Shown here: positions 17,954 to 26,024 of the stretch, piece by piece
How the letters are laid out: each line of letters opens with the position of its first letter
How positions within the stretch are numbered: position 1 is the stretch's first letter
NCBI GenBank assembly: GCA_036392375.1
Contig: DASVYC010000006.1
Location: forward strand, 1 to 64,000
Origin: JAFEBO01 sp036392375
Lineage (GTDB): Bacteria; Planctomycetota; Phycisphaerae; Phycisphaerales; UBA1924
DNA length: 64,000 nucleotides
Reading direction: 5' to 3'
The notes under the pieces: model-generated
Told to the model about the DNA's origin: nothing
Databases searched by the model: none
The model's input: the letters and a program-made list of their open reading frames with translations, nothing else
Position numbers and translations under genes: made by a program

Positions 17954-19399
17954 ATGATCGACCTCCGCCAACTCCGCGAGACGCCCGACCGGTTCAAGAA
18001 CGGCGCCAAGGCCAAGAACATCCATGTCGACATCGACCGCATCCTGACGCTCGACGAGCAGCGCCGGTCGATGATGACCAAGATCGAATCGCTCCGCGCT
18101 GAGCAAAAGAAGATCGAAAAGGACCTCGGCCCACAGATCGGCAAGCTCAGCGGACAGCTCAAGAAAGCCACCGGCGACGAAGCCGCCGCGCTTCAGAAGG
18201 AACTCGACGCGATCAAGGCCAAGCCCGCCGCACTCAAGGACCAGATCGCCCAGGCCGAGCCCGCGCTCGCCGCGATCGAGCCCGAGCTCAACGCGCTGCT
18301 GCTGCAGGTGCCGCTGCCGCCCGACGCCGACGTGCCCGTCGGCAAGGACAGCAGCAGCAACGTCGAGATCAAGCGCTGGAGCCCCAGCGGCTACGACCTC
18401 GCCAAGACCTTCGAACAGAACAAGGGCTTCAAGCCCAAGACGCACCAGGAGATCGTCCGCGATCTCAAGCTCGCCGACTTCGAACGCGGCGTGAAGCTCG
18501 CCGGCACACGCTCCTACGTCCTCACCGGCTGGGGCATGCGACTCCACCTCGCGATCCTGCGCTACGCCACCGACTTCATGACCGACAAGAACGGCTTCAC
18601 GCCCGTCAGCGTGCCCGTGCTCGTTCGCGAAGAGGCCATGATCGGCACCGGCTTCTTCCCCGCCGGGCGCGAGCAGGCGTACCACATCCCCGAGAGCCAG
18701 CGCGGCAATCCCGACGCGGATCCGGCCAAGGAAGGCAAATCCGGGTACGACCTCTTCCTCACCGGCACCGGTGAGGTCGGGCTCATGGGCCTGCACCAGG
18801 GCGAGATTCTCGACGAGAGCGTGCTGCCGCTGAAGTACGTGACGGTCTCCACCTGCTTCCGCCGCGAGGCCGGGGCGGCGGGCAAGGACACCGCGGGCCT
18901 CTACCGCATCCATCAGTTCGACAAGGTGGAGCAGGTGGTGATCTGCAAGGCCGACGAGGCCGAGAGCCGCGCGTGGCACAAGAAGATGATCGGGCTTGTC
19001 GAGGACCTTCTGCAGGGCCTTGAGATCCCTTACCGCCTGCTGCAGTGCTGCACCGGCGACCTTGGCCCCAAGAACGCCGACATGGTGGACATCGAGTCCT
19101 TCATGCCGGGCCGCGGCGAGGCCGGCCCCGACGGCCGCCCGCTCGGCGACTTCGGCGAGACCCACTCGGCCAGCCGCCTCTACGACTTCCAGTGCCGCCG
19201 GCTGAACATGCGATACCGCAAGGCGGTTGAAGGCGGCAAGACCGAAACCGTCGTCTGCCACTCGCTCAACAACACCGTGCTCGCCAGTCCCCGCTTCCTG
19301 ATCCCGCTCCTGGAGAATCACCAGAACGCCGACGGCAGCGTGACGATTCCCAAGGCGCTACGCCCCTATCTCGGTGGCGCGGAGCGGATCACGCTGTGA
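17954..19399 (+). CDS. serS: Seryl-tRNA synthetase
   Basis: Class II aminoacyl-tRNA synthetase charging tRNA-Ser. The 481-residue product begins MIDLRQLRETPDRFK and has the long N-terminal coiled-coil arm (about 30-110) that grips the tRNA. Motif 2 (STCFRREAGAAGKDTAGLYRIHQF) and motif 3 near the C-terminus (NNTVLASPRFLIPLLENHQ) are clear. ATG 17954 is the family start; the frame upstream is leader. No T-box-like leader is seen. Confidence 0.96.
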   Translation: MIDLRQLRETPDRFKNGAKAKNIHVDIDRILTLDEQRRSMMTKIESLRAEQKKIEKDLGPQIGKLSGQLKKATGDEAAALQKELDAIKAKPAALKDQIAQAEPALAAIEPELNALLLQVPLPPDADVPVGKDSSSNVEIKRWSPSGYDLAKTFEQNKGFKPKTHQEIVRDLKLADFERGVKLAGTRSYVLTGWGMRLHLAILRYATDFMTDKNGFTPVSVPVLVREEAMIGTGFFPAGREQAYHIPESQRGNPDADPAKEGKSGYDLFLTGTGEVGLMGLHQGEILDESVLPLKYVTVSTCFRREAGAAGKDTAGLYRIHQFDKVEQVVICKADEAESRAWHKKMIGLVEDLLQGLEIPYRLLQCCTGDLGPKNADMVDIESFMPGRGEAGPDGRPLGDFGETHSASRLYDFQCRRLNMRYRKAVEGGKTETVVCHSLNNTVLASPRFLIPLLENHQNADGSVTIPKALRPYLGGAERITL

Positions 19400-19412
19400 G
19401 TATCTGATAGAG

Positions 19413-19432
19413 CCTCTCGCGTAAGCGAGAGG
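19413..19432. repeat. REP-like palindrome, left copy
   Basis: Stem CCTCTCGC, loop GTAA, stem GCGAGAGG, located 13 bp after the serS stop; it could also terminate serS. Confidence 0.7.
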
Positions 19433-19448
19433 TCACGGAACGCGGCGT

Positions 19449-19925
19449 CTACTGCTCCATCGTGTACCGTACCGCACCACGCACAGCCTCTTCGAAAAAC
19501 AGCATGCGGGTGCTGGCTTGATTCGTCCAGAACTTTGTTCGCCCGGGATGCCGCCCCGTTTCTTTCAGCCTTCTGGTCGCCCAAGACTTGGCAATCGCGA
19601 CCACGTGCTCCGGGCTGTCCTCCCTCGTCGATACCACGAGGTGAATGTGATTTGTGCGAACGTTGAGAGCCAGGATTCCCCAGCCTCGAATCTCGCACGT
19701 CTGACGGATCGACGCCGTCACATCCCGACGATCGTCATTTGAGAGCACGAGTGACGGCTCCCTTTGGCGGGAAAGCACGCGCTCGCGTCGCGAGCGGTCC
19801 GCTTCGACGACCGGATCGCCGTAGCGGTTGTGCAAGTCGTCCACGGATCCTCGTTCATCCCCGTGAAGCCATGTTCCGTACGTGGTCCAAGTGAGGAAGT
19901 ACGCAAGGCATGCCATACCCATCAC
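19449..19925 (-). CDS. REP-associated (RAYT/IS200-like) transposase
   Basis: 158-residue single-strand-DNA transposase of the Y1/HUH family. The start LAYFLTWTTYGTWLHGDERG is typical of planctomycete RAYT proteins, and the HUH metal motif is TNHIHLVV (about residue 91). The catalytic Tyr cannot be placed with certainty. Length is normal, so the copy looks intact. These enzymes are usually single-copy domesticated genes that mobilise REP/REPIN palindromes. Confidence 0.8.
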   Translation of the reverse strand: MMGMACLAYFLTWTTYGTWLHGDERGSVDDLHNRYGDPVVEADRSRRERVLSRQREPSLVLSNDDRRDVTASIRQTCEIRGWGILALNVRTNHIHLVVSTREDSPEHVVAIAKSWATRRLKETGRHPGRTKFWTNQASTRMLFFEEAVRGAVRYTMEQ

Positions 19926-19940
19926 CCCCTACCCAATCGC

Positions 19941-19960
19941 CCTCTCGCTGACGCGAGAGG
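19941..19960. repeat. REP-like palindrome, right copy
   Basis: Stem CCTCTCGC, loop TGAC, stem GCGAGAGG, inverted relative to the left copy. It lies immediately before the rluD stop codon. Confidence 0.7.
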
Positions 19961-19970
19961 CTCTATCGCG

Positions 19971-21434
19971 TCATCCCACCGCCTTCTCCAGATCCAACGT
20001 CGCCCCCGGCACCACCGGCCGATCGACGCCGCCCGCCGCGTCCGCGCGCTTGCGTAGATCGCGCACCAGCTTCGCCAGTTCACCCCGCAGCGGCGCCGTG
20101 AACGTCATCCGCTCATTGCGAATCGGGTGCGTGAACGACAGGGAGCACGCGTGCAGCGCTTGCTGCGTGATCGTGTGGGGCGTGCCGTCCTCAACCAACT
20201 CGTACGCCTTACCGCCGTACATGTCGTCGCCGACGATCGGGTACCCGTTGTGGGATAGGTGCACGCGGATCTGGTGCGTGCGCCCCGTCTTGAGTTCGAG
20301 TTCGACGAGAGAGTGGAGCAGAGGGGCAGTGGAGCAGTGGAGCAGGGATTTCTGGTCTCCCGCCTCACTCGCACCTTCCGCTTGCTTCCATCCCGCCGCC
20401 ACCCTCGGCATCGCAGCTGCCGTCTTGTCCGCACCCCCTGCCCCACTGCCGCCCTGCCCCACTGCCCCACTTCCCCCCCCATACCTCTCCCGCACCCGGC
20501 AGATCGTCACCGAGGGCTTGCCGAGTTCGTCGTGCCGCACCACGTACTTCTCGCGATACCCCTTCTCACGCGACGGGTGCGGCCCGATCGGGAGGTCGAT
20601 GACATCGATCTCCGGCTCGACCCAGCCCTGCACCACCGCAAGGTACCGCTTATCAACACGCCGGTGCTCGAACGAGTGGCCGAGCTTCCAGTGGGCTTCT
20701 TCGCTCTTGGCGAAGACGATCACGCCGCTGGTGTTGCGGTCGAGGCGGTGCACCACACCCGGGCGAGCAAACTCGGTGCCGACGTTCGAAAGGTGCCCGC
20801 CTAGCTTGCTGCGAAAACGGAAGTGGTACGCCAGCGCGTTCACCATCGTGCCCTTGTTGTGGCTCCGCGCCGGGTGCACGATGATGTCCGGGCTCTTGTT
20901 GATCACGATCAGGTGCTCGTCCTCGTACAGCACCTCGAGCGGGATGTCCTCGGGCTGGATCTCTGTCGGCGGCGGCGGCGGCACCACCACCTCGACAATG
21001 TCGCCCGCGTTCAGCTTCGTCGATGACTTGGGCGACCGCCCGTTCACCTTCACGCCGCCCTCGTCGATCAGCTTCTGCAGCTGATTGCGGCTCATGAACG
21101 TGATGCGATCGCACAGGTACTTGTCGAGCCGCTTGTCGAGATCGCGCAGAAGCTTGAACCGCACGGTCCGCGCCGCAACCGCCTGCGGCGTGGTCAAGGC
21201 TGCTTCGTCGAAGGATTCCTCGCCATCCTCGCCCTCGGCAGCCGCACCAGAAGGCGTGCCGACGCTCGCCGCGATGGCCCGCTCCAGGGCCGCGGGATCG
21301 ACCTTGCCGCCGGGCGTCACCAACGGGCCCGGGTCCCACTTGCCTTCCTTACCGGAAACGGAAATCTCGACGGCCTCGTCGGCGCCGTCGTAGTCGTGCG
21401 GCCGTGATGGACTGTCGTGGCGTTCGCGCGACAT
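19971..21434 (-). CDS. rluD: RluD-like 23S rRNA pseudouridine synthase with an in-frame repeat insertion
   Basis: 487 residues. After a disordered acidic N-terminus comes an S4 RNA-binding domain (about 90-155: LDKRLDKYLCDRI...QLQKLIDEGGVKVNG) and the RluA/RluD catalytic domain with the active-site Asp in HRLDRNTSGV. The conserved TGRTHQIRVHL motif follows. Between VTICRVRERY and LVELELKTGRTHQ lie about 57 residues with Gly/Ala/Ser-rich low complexity that the family lacks; they are encoded by an inverted octamer-array element (20312-20471). ATG 21434 has a GGAG site; a GTG at 21464 abuts the upstream stop. Confidence 0.88.
   Translation of the reverse strand: MSRERHDSPSRPHDYDGADEAVEISVSGKEGKWDPGPLVTPGGKVDPAALERAIAASVGTPSGAAAEGEDGEESFDEAALTTPQAVAARTVRFKLLRDLDKRLDKYLCDRITFMSRNQLQKLIDEGGVKVNGRSPKSSTKLNAGDIVEVVVPPPPPTEIQPEDIPLEVLYEDEHLIVINKSPDIIVHPARSHNKGTMVNALAYHFRFRSKLGGHLSNVGTEFARPGVVHRLDRNTSGVIVFAKSEEAHWKLGHSFEHRRVDKRYLAVVQGWVEPEIDVIDLPIGPHPSREKGYREKYVVRHDELGKPSVTICRVRERYGGGSGAVGQGGSGAGGADKTAAAMPRVAAGWKQAEGASEAGDQKSLLHCSTAPLLHSLVELELKTGRTHQIRVHLSHNGYPIVGDDMYGGKAYELVEDGTPHTITQQALHACSLSFTHPIRNERMTFTAPLRGELAKLVRDLRKRADAAGGVDRPVVPGATLDLEKAVG
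20312..20471. repeat. Inverted octamer-array element inside rluD
   Basis: A 34-nt array of GCAGTGGA-like octamers (20312-20345) and a 34-nt array of GCCCCACT-like octamers (20438-20471) are reverse complements at 28 of 34 positions, separated by 92 nt. The element is read in frame within rluD. The GCCCCACT word also occurs at 61127. Confidence 0.65.
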
Positions 21435-21464
21435 CGCGTCACTCCGATGTCGCCTGCGGGACAC

Positions 21465-22406
21465 TCACTTCGGCTGCGCCGGCTCCGCTGGCTTGTCCGC
21501 GGGCTTCTCGGCGGGCTTCTCGGCGGGCTTCTCGGTGGGCTGTTCGGTGGGCTTCTCGGCCGGCTTTTCGGTTGGCGCGGGCGGCATCGCCGGGGCAACC
21601 GGTCCCTCGACCGGCGGAGCGCTCGGCCCGGTGATCGCGCTCGAGCCCGGGGCGTCGATCGTTGGCACCGACACGCCCTGCGGCTTGGCGTCTTCTTTGA
21701 ACGGCGCGGGCAACGACGCGCGGGTCGGCAGCTTCGTCACAGCCACGATCTTGGGCAGTGATTCGATCCGCTTGTCGGCCACCGCCGCGAAGTGCTTGAA
21801 CTCGCCGCTGTTGGTCGCGATCGACTTGATCTGCTCGTAGCTGACCTTGGCCTTGTCGGCTTCGCCGCGCGACTCCGCCACGCTCGCCAGTCCGAACAGC
21901 CCGCCTAGCCGCAGCATCGTCTTCTGCGGCTCGCTCGCGGTGGACTCGACCACGCGGCGATACTGCTCCTCGGCCTGAGCAAGGAAATTGGCCCGCTCTT
22001 CGGCGGTCAGTTCGTCGCCGACTTCCTTCACGGTGCCATCCGCGTTCACCTCGGCGCCGGGCTTGACACCCCGCAGCACCGCCCGCATCAATTCGTCACC
22101 GGCCTTGAGACGTGCCATCTCGCTCACGCTGCCCACGCCCACGAACTTGTCGGCGACGTCGATCAGCGAGGTCGGGCTCGGGTTGGCGCCCGTGGCGATC
22201 TCCGCGAGCTGCTTGAACGCCGCGGCCTGCTGGGTCTCCTGCTTCTTCTTGTACTGCGTGTAGAAGTAGTTCCCGCCCACGATGAGCGCCACCACGACCA
22301 GCACCGGCGTGCTCCACCGCGTCAGGAAATCGATGAAGTCCTGATTCAGCCGCGACTCTTCAAGACCCGCGCGTTCACGGATCTGGATGTTCTGTTTGTC
22401 TTCCAT
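21465..22406 (-). CDS. YfgM-like membrane-anchored TPR protein with Pro/Lys/Glu tail
   Basis: 313 residues: a short cytosolic start (MEDKQNIQIRER), one membrane helix (WSTPVLVVVALIVGGNYFY) and a periplasmic-side helical region resembling YfgM/TPR_21 proteins. The C-terminal about 75 residues are Pro-rich and end in repeats of EKPAEKP/TEKP type. YfgM-like proteins assist envelope protein export as chaperone partners; this role is inferred. GAGGA precedes ATG 22406. The stop codon abuts the region where rluD begins. Confidence 0.7.
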   Translation of the reverse strand: MEDKQNIQIRERAGLEESRLNQDFIDFLTRWSTPVLVVVALIVGGNYFYTQYKKKQETQQAAAFKQLAEIATGANPSPTSLIDVADKFVGVGSVSEMARLKAGDELMRAVLRGVKPGAEVNADGTVKEVGDELTAEERANFLAQAEEQYRRVVESTASEPQKTMLRLGGLFGLASVAESRGEADKAKVSYEQIKSIATNSGEFKHFAAVADKRIESLPKIVAVTKLPTRASLPAPFKEDAKPQGVSVPTIDAPGSSAITGPSAPPVEGPVAPAMPPAPTEKPAEKPTEQPTEKPAEKPAEKPADKPAEPAQPK

Positions 22407-22492
22407 GCGGTCCTCGGGCAATGCCGCCCACGCCCGCCACGGGCGGGTCGGCGTTCGGCAAGCAGAAAGTCTATGGACCGCCGGGTCCAGGG

Positions 22493-23491
22493 TCACGCAG
22501 AACGGCCGTCCTCTGCGAGCGGCTCCCAGAACGCCCAGGGTCCGGCATCCTCCAAAAAGGGCGTGGGCACCAGAGCCTCACGGCTCCGCCGCACCAGCGC
22601 CTCCACCCCTTCCCGATTCCGCACGCTCACGCGGCAATCGCACCCCCACGGGCAGGGACCAAGGTCCGCACGCAGGCAGACCCGCAGCACCGTCCCGCGG
22701 GTCGTGATCTCCCGCGGCGGATGATCGGGATCGCCGCACGAGAGGACCAGATCCGCGCCCGCGACCAGGGCTCGGGCCGCCGCACTCGCCTCGATCTCCG
22801 CCGCGTCGCGCGTCGGATCGAGCCCCTCCCGCAACCCCGGCGTGTCCACAAACCGGACCCACAGACCGGCCAGGTCGAGCACGACGCCCACATGATCCCG
22901 CGTGGTCCCCGGTTCGTCCGCGACGATCGACACCCCTCGTCCCGCCAGGGCGTTGAGCAGCGTGCTCTTGCCGATGTTGCTCGCCCCCACCGCCGCGACC
23001 AGCGGCGGCTCGAGCAAGCGGCCCAGGACGCGATCCCGCGTGAGATCGCGAGACGCTCCGGCCTCGCGCCAACGCCGGGGCTGATCGAGCAGCAAGTCGA
23101 CCGCCAGCGGGCTCCTCGATCGCGAGAGAGCCGCCAGCATCCGCGCCTCGATCTCGTCAGAAGCCTCCGGAAACGCGAGGCGCGGATCACGGTCCCGAGT
23201 CTCCGCAACGCCCCGTCGTGACAATTCCGCCCCGAGCGCTCGCACGACCCCGGCGCCGCCGTGGGGCATGAGCCAGGCCACGCGATCACCGGCACGCGCG
23301 ACCAGCCCGCGGTCGATCCCGAAGATATCGCGGAGCACGCAGCGATCGAGCGGCACATCGCTCAGCCCCAGGCGCTCCAACACGGATTGCAATCCAGACG
23401 CGGGTTGCGGGCCCTCGCCAGCCAGCTCGATAATGGCCACCGCACCAACGCCCGCCGGAGAGACGAGCCGCCATGTGGCGCCTCGGTTCAC
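22493..23491 (-). CDS. Reduced MnmE/TrmE-like GTPase
   Basis: 332 residues. The N-terminus (ATWRLVSPAGVGAVAIIEL) and the G domain resemble MnmE, the tRNA U34-modifying GTPase: P-loop VGASNIGKSTLLNALAG (about 166), EPGTTRD switch and DTPGLRE. The NKxD base motif is not recognisable and the C-terminal catalytic CxGK motif of true MnmE (about 450 residues) is absent. The gene starts at GTG 23491, overlapping the coaX stop in a GTGA junction. It may be a specialised or degenerating paralogue; true tRNA modification activity is doubtful. Confidence 0.7.
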   Translation of the reverse strand: MNRGATWRLVSPAGVGAVAIIELAGEGPQPASGLQSVLERLGLSDVPLDRCVLRDIFGIDRGLVARAGDRVAWLMPHGGAGVVRALGAELSRRGVAETRDRDPRLAFPEASDEIEARMLAALSRSRSPLAVDLLLDQPRRWREAGASRDLTRDRVLGRLLEPPLVAAVGASNIGKSTLLNALAGRGVSIVADEPGTTRDHVGVVLDLAGLWVRFVDTPGLREGLDPTRDAAEIEASAAARALVAGADLVLSCGDPDHPPREITTRGTVLRVCLRADLGPCPWGCDCRVSVRNREGVEALVRRSREALVPTPFLEDAGPWAFWEPLAEDGRSA

Positions 23492-24297
23492 GCGTCAAGG
23501 TCCCCCTCTTCCGCCGCGGTCCGGCAGACCTCGGCGACGCCGAGCATCTGCAGGTCGGGCACGATGCGGTCGAGTATGGGGTCGGCGTCGAGCAACGCCG
23601 CGTCGCCGCCGGTGGCGATGACGGGTGGGAACGCCTGGTAGTGCTCGGCGAACTTCTCAACCGTGCACCGCACCAACCCGATGAGCGCATTGGTAACGCC
23701 CAGACGCATCGCGTGCGCGGTGTCCTTGCCGAAGGGCCCGCGTTCGGGCTTGGGTGATTCGTACGCGAGATCGGGCAGGGCGTCCGTCTGCTGGTGCATC
23801 GCCCGGAGCATCATCCGCACGCCGGGGGCGATGATGCCGCCGTGGAACGTGCCCTCGCCGTCCACGAAATCGATGGTGATGGCGGTCCCTGCGTCCACGA
23901 TCACGCAGGCCTCCTTGAGCTTGGCGTATGCCCCCACCGCATCGAGCAGGCGGTCCTGCCCAACGGTGCTGGCGTCTTCGAGCGCGTGAGTAATCGGGAT
24001 CTGCAGATCGCGACCGATCCGGTACACATCGCCTTCGGCGGTGAGCAGCGTCTCGAGCTTCTCGGCGACCGGCTTGTGCACGGCAGCGATCACGAACGCC
24101 TTGCCGCTGTAGCGGGCCTTGAGCTGCTTGGCGGCCGCGGCCACAGCCTGCGCGTCGGCGTTCTCGATCGACTGCGGATCGTGCACCTCCGTGCCCGCCA
24201 GCCACGCGACCCGGGTGCGGGTGTTGCCCACGCACAGGGCGACGACCGCCACGTTCGATCCGGTCTCGGCTTTGTCAGCACCTCGGTTGGGTTGCAT
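23488..24297 (-). CDS. coaX: Type III pantothenate kinase
   Basis: First enzyme of CoA synthesis, phosphorylating pantothenate. The 269-residue product has the ASKHA fold motifs of CoaX: phosphate-1 segment VALCVGNTRTRVAWL, the GQDRLLDAVGA motif, the DAGTAITIDFV catalytic/phosphate-2 segment and GGIIAPGVRMML. ATG 24297 is the first good start. It is translationally coupled to the MnmE-like gene. With coaE at 4.1 kb, two CoA-pathway genes occur in this window. Confidence 0.92.
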   Translation of the reverse strand: MQPNRGADKAETGSNVAVVALCVGNTRTRVAWLAGTEVHDPQSIENADAQAVAAAAKQLKARYSGKAFVIAAVHKPVAEKLETLLTAEGDVYRIGRDLQIPITHALEDASTVGQDRLLDAVGAYAKLKEACVIVDAGTAITIDFVDGEGTFHGGIIAPGVRMMLRAMHQQTDALPDLAYESPKPERGPFGKDTAHAMRLGVTNALIGLVRCTVEKFAEHYQAFPPVIATGGDAALLDADPILDRIVPDLQMLGVAEVCRTAAEEGDLDA

Positions 24298-24381
24298 GGA
24301 TGCAGCGTACACCGCGGCTCGATGCGAATCGAGAGGTCCATTCTCCGCACGCGGCCGGAGCGTCCGGCCAGCGTCGCCCCC

Positions 24382-24387
24382 TAGACT
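24382..24387 (+). promoter_or_regulatory. Candidate -10 element TAGACT
   Basis: TAGACT lies 28 bp before the TTG start at 24415, giving a leader of about 20 nt with a strong ribosome site. No good -35 is seen. Confidence 0.4.
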
Positions 24388-24414
24388 CGTGCCGGTCCGC
24401 CCGAAGGAGTTCCA

Positions 24415-25491
24415 TTGCCCCGCTGCAAGGCCGATCCCAGCATCGAACGCGTCGAGAACGACGGCTTCAAGTTCCCCCTCGGGGTCTACCCCGTCGAGGA
24501 GATGACGCCCAAGGCTGGGTACGCGTCCTTCTTTGAGCCCGCCGACGGCGGGGAAGACGCCGAGGCCGCCACCGAATGGGAGGAGTGGCCCGACCGGTAC
24601 GTCTTTGACATCGTGGTGAGCGCCGAGCGGGTCGAGCCTCTCTGCCGCATGCTCTTCTCGTTGATGCCAGGCCGCGTCTACCCGATCATGGACGTGCTGG
24701 GCCAGGACGCGTATCGCGAGATCGATCCGTACATCTCGTACGACTTGATCGGGCTTGACCGCTTCCTCGATGACGTACGCGAGTACCGCGACCTCTTCTA
24801 TGAAGACGGCATGGTGGGCTTCGGCGCCATGAGCGAAGACCCGTTCATGTACGTCTTTGTGGACGAGCACAAGATTGTCACTGTGCGCGTCCAACCCGAG
24901 CTCAAGGAGCGAGTCGAGAAGATCCTCGCGGCGTTCGACTGCGAGGAAAACCCCGAACCCGCCGGAGCCGACAGCGCCGCCCACGAGCACCGGGGCGTGC
25001 TCCTCTCCGATCGCTCCGCCGAGGGCATGCGTTTCGACGAGATCGTCGAGGTCCTTAAAGATGAATGGCGATTGCTCCTGAATGTGGACGCCGAGCAAAA
25101 TCTCGATGAGAGCGGCAAGGACTTGGGCGTGACGCCGTGGCGCCTGGTCATCCGGTTCGACCCCGACGACCGCTCGCTCGCGTCGTACGTCGAGGTCGCG
25201 CTCGCCGCGCCGAATCTGCGGGAGGCCGAGGAGACCGGTATCGACGCCGCGGCCCGCCTGCTTGGCGACGTGGACCCCGACACCCATCAGCCCTCGATCG
25301 TGGGCTCCGATCGGCTGAGCCGCGAGCAGCTCGCCGACCTGCTCAAGACCGCGGCCAGCAAGCGCCGCACCCGGGCCAAGCGACCCGCCCCCAAGGTGGC
25401 CAAGGGGGACGACGTCGCGATCGACCCGCCCCCCAGCGAGACCGAACCTCTCAAGGCCGGGCAAATTTGGTTGGCCCGCATCGTAAACTGA
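24415..25491 (+). CDS. Conserved-looking protein of unknown function, TTG start
   Basis: 358 residues, acidic and soluble, no signal peptide or membrane helix. AAGGAG at 24404-24409 is 5 nt before TTG 24415, which fixes the start; no ATG is nearby. The N-terminal half is rich in aromatic and acidic residues (TEWEEWPDRYVFDIVVSAERVEPLCRML style). The middle has a second alpha/beta-looking part, and the C-terminus is a Lys/Arg/Pro-rich tail that could bind nucleic acid. I do not recognise the family. It is divergent from coaX. Confidence 0.7.
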   Translation: MPRCKADPSIERVENDGFKFPLGVYPVEEMTPKAGYASFFEPADGGEDAEAATEWEEWPDRYVFDIVVSAERVEPLCRMLFSLMPGRVYPIMDVLGQDAYREIDPYISYDLIGLDRFLDDVREYRDLFYEDGMVGFGAMSEDPFMYVFVDEHKIVTVRVQPELKERVEKILAAFDCEENPEPAGADSAAHEHRGVLLSDRSAEGMRFDEIVEVLKDEWRLLLNVDAEQNLDESGKDLGVTPWRLVIRFDPDDRSLASYVEVALAAPNLREAEETGIDAAARLLGDVDPDTHQPSIVGSDRLSREQLADLLKTAASKRRTRAKRPAPKVAKGDDVAIDPPPSETEPLKAGQIWLARIVN

Positions 25492-26024
25492 TATCTAACA
25501 GGACCCTATATCGCGTTGAACCCGCTCGCCTGCCGCGCAGATGACGGGAATCAAGAGCAATGGGCTTGCGGGCGTCGGCCCGATTCAGTATGTTGCGTGG
25601 GAGTTCCCGGAATTGCACAACCGGCCGTACCGGGGGTGCGAAGAGGGACGCACGGCAGGCGGACCGGCGCGGTCCGCCCGCCCCATGAAGCGCGGATCGG
25701 AGCGGGTCCGATCGCGCGAGGTGCCGCGTGCAATCCGCTCGCCAGAGCGACAACGACACGCGGGGCCGACACCGGCGACGCCGGATCTCGTGCACGAATC
25801 AGAGTCGGCCTTGGGGCCATCGGCCGACTCGCTGTTGGTTGTCCGTGGGGAGCGGTCGTGTCGCCAAGACGACACCGCCGCCGTTCGCCGATCGACCCGA
25901 CACGCGGCCGTGAAGCGGCTGAATCGATCCGATCGGCGAGAAACACGTTCGCGGAGTTGCTACATTCCGCACCTGACTTTGCGCCCCCTGGTTGGACCCG
26001 GCGGGCCGAACGCTTCGGAGCAGC
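25492..26024 (+). other. Long spacer and structured leader before the secretin gene
   Basis: No gene is seen in these 533 bases. Two strong hairpins occur: 25658-25678 (GGCGGACCG stem, 9 bp, 3-nt loop) and 25802-25830 (GAGTCGGCC stem, 9 bp, 11-nt loop). The first may terminate the upstream gene, though it has no T-run. TACATT at 25961-25966 is a likely -10 for the secretin, with a leader of about 52 nt. Confidence 0.5.

Larger units (their letters stand above)
19406..19966. mobile_element. RAYT-type transposase unit flanked by inverted REP-like palindromes
   Basis: A Y1-transposase gene is bracketed by two 20-nt palindromes (19413-19432 and 19941-19960), each with an 8-bp CCTCTCGC stem and a 4-nt loop (GTAA or TGAC). 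The copies sit in opposite orientation and share an outer GATAGAG on one arm. This is the layout of REP-associated tyrosine transposase loci. Confidence 0.75.

Noticed and set aside
17699..19321. Long frame antisense to serS
   Set aside because: Same reason: a shadow of a highly biased gene with His/Val/Leu/Glu-rich nonsense translation and no ribosome site.
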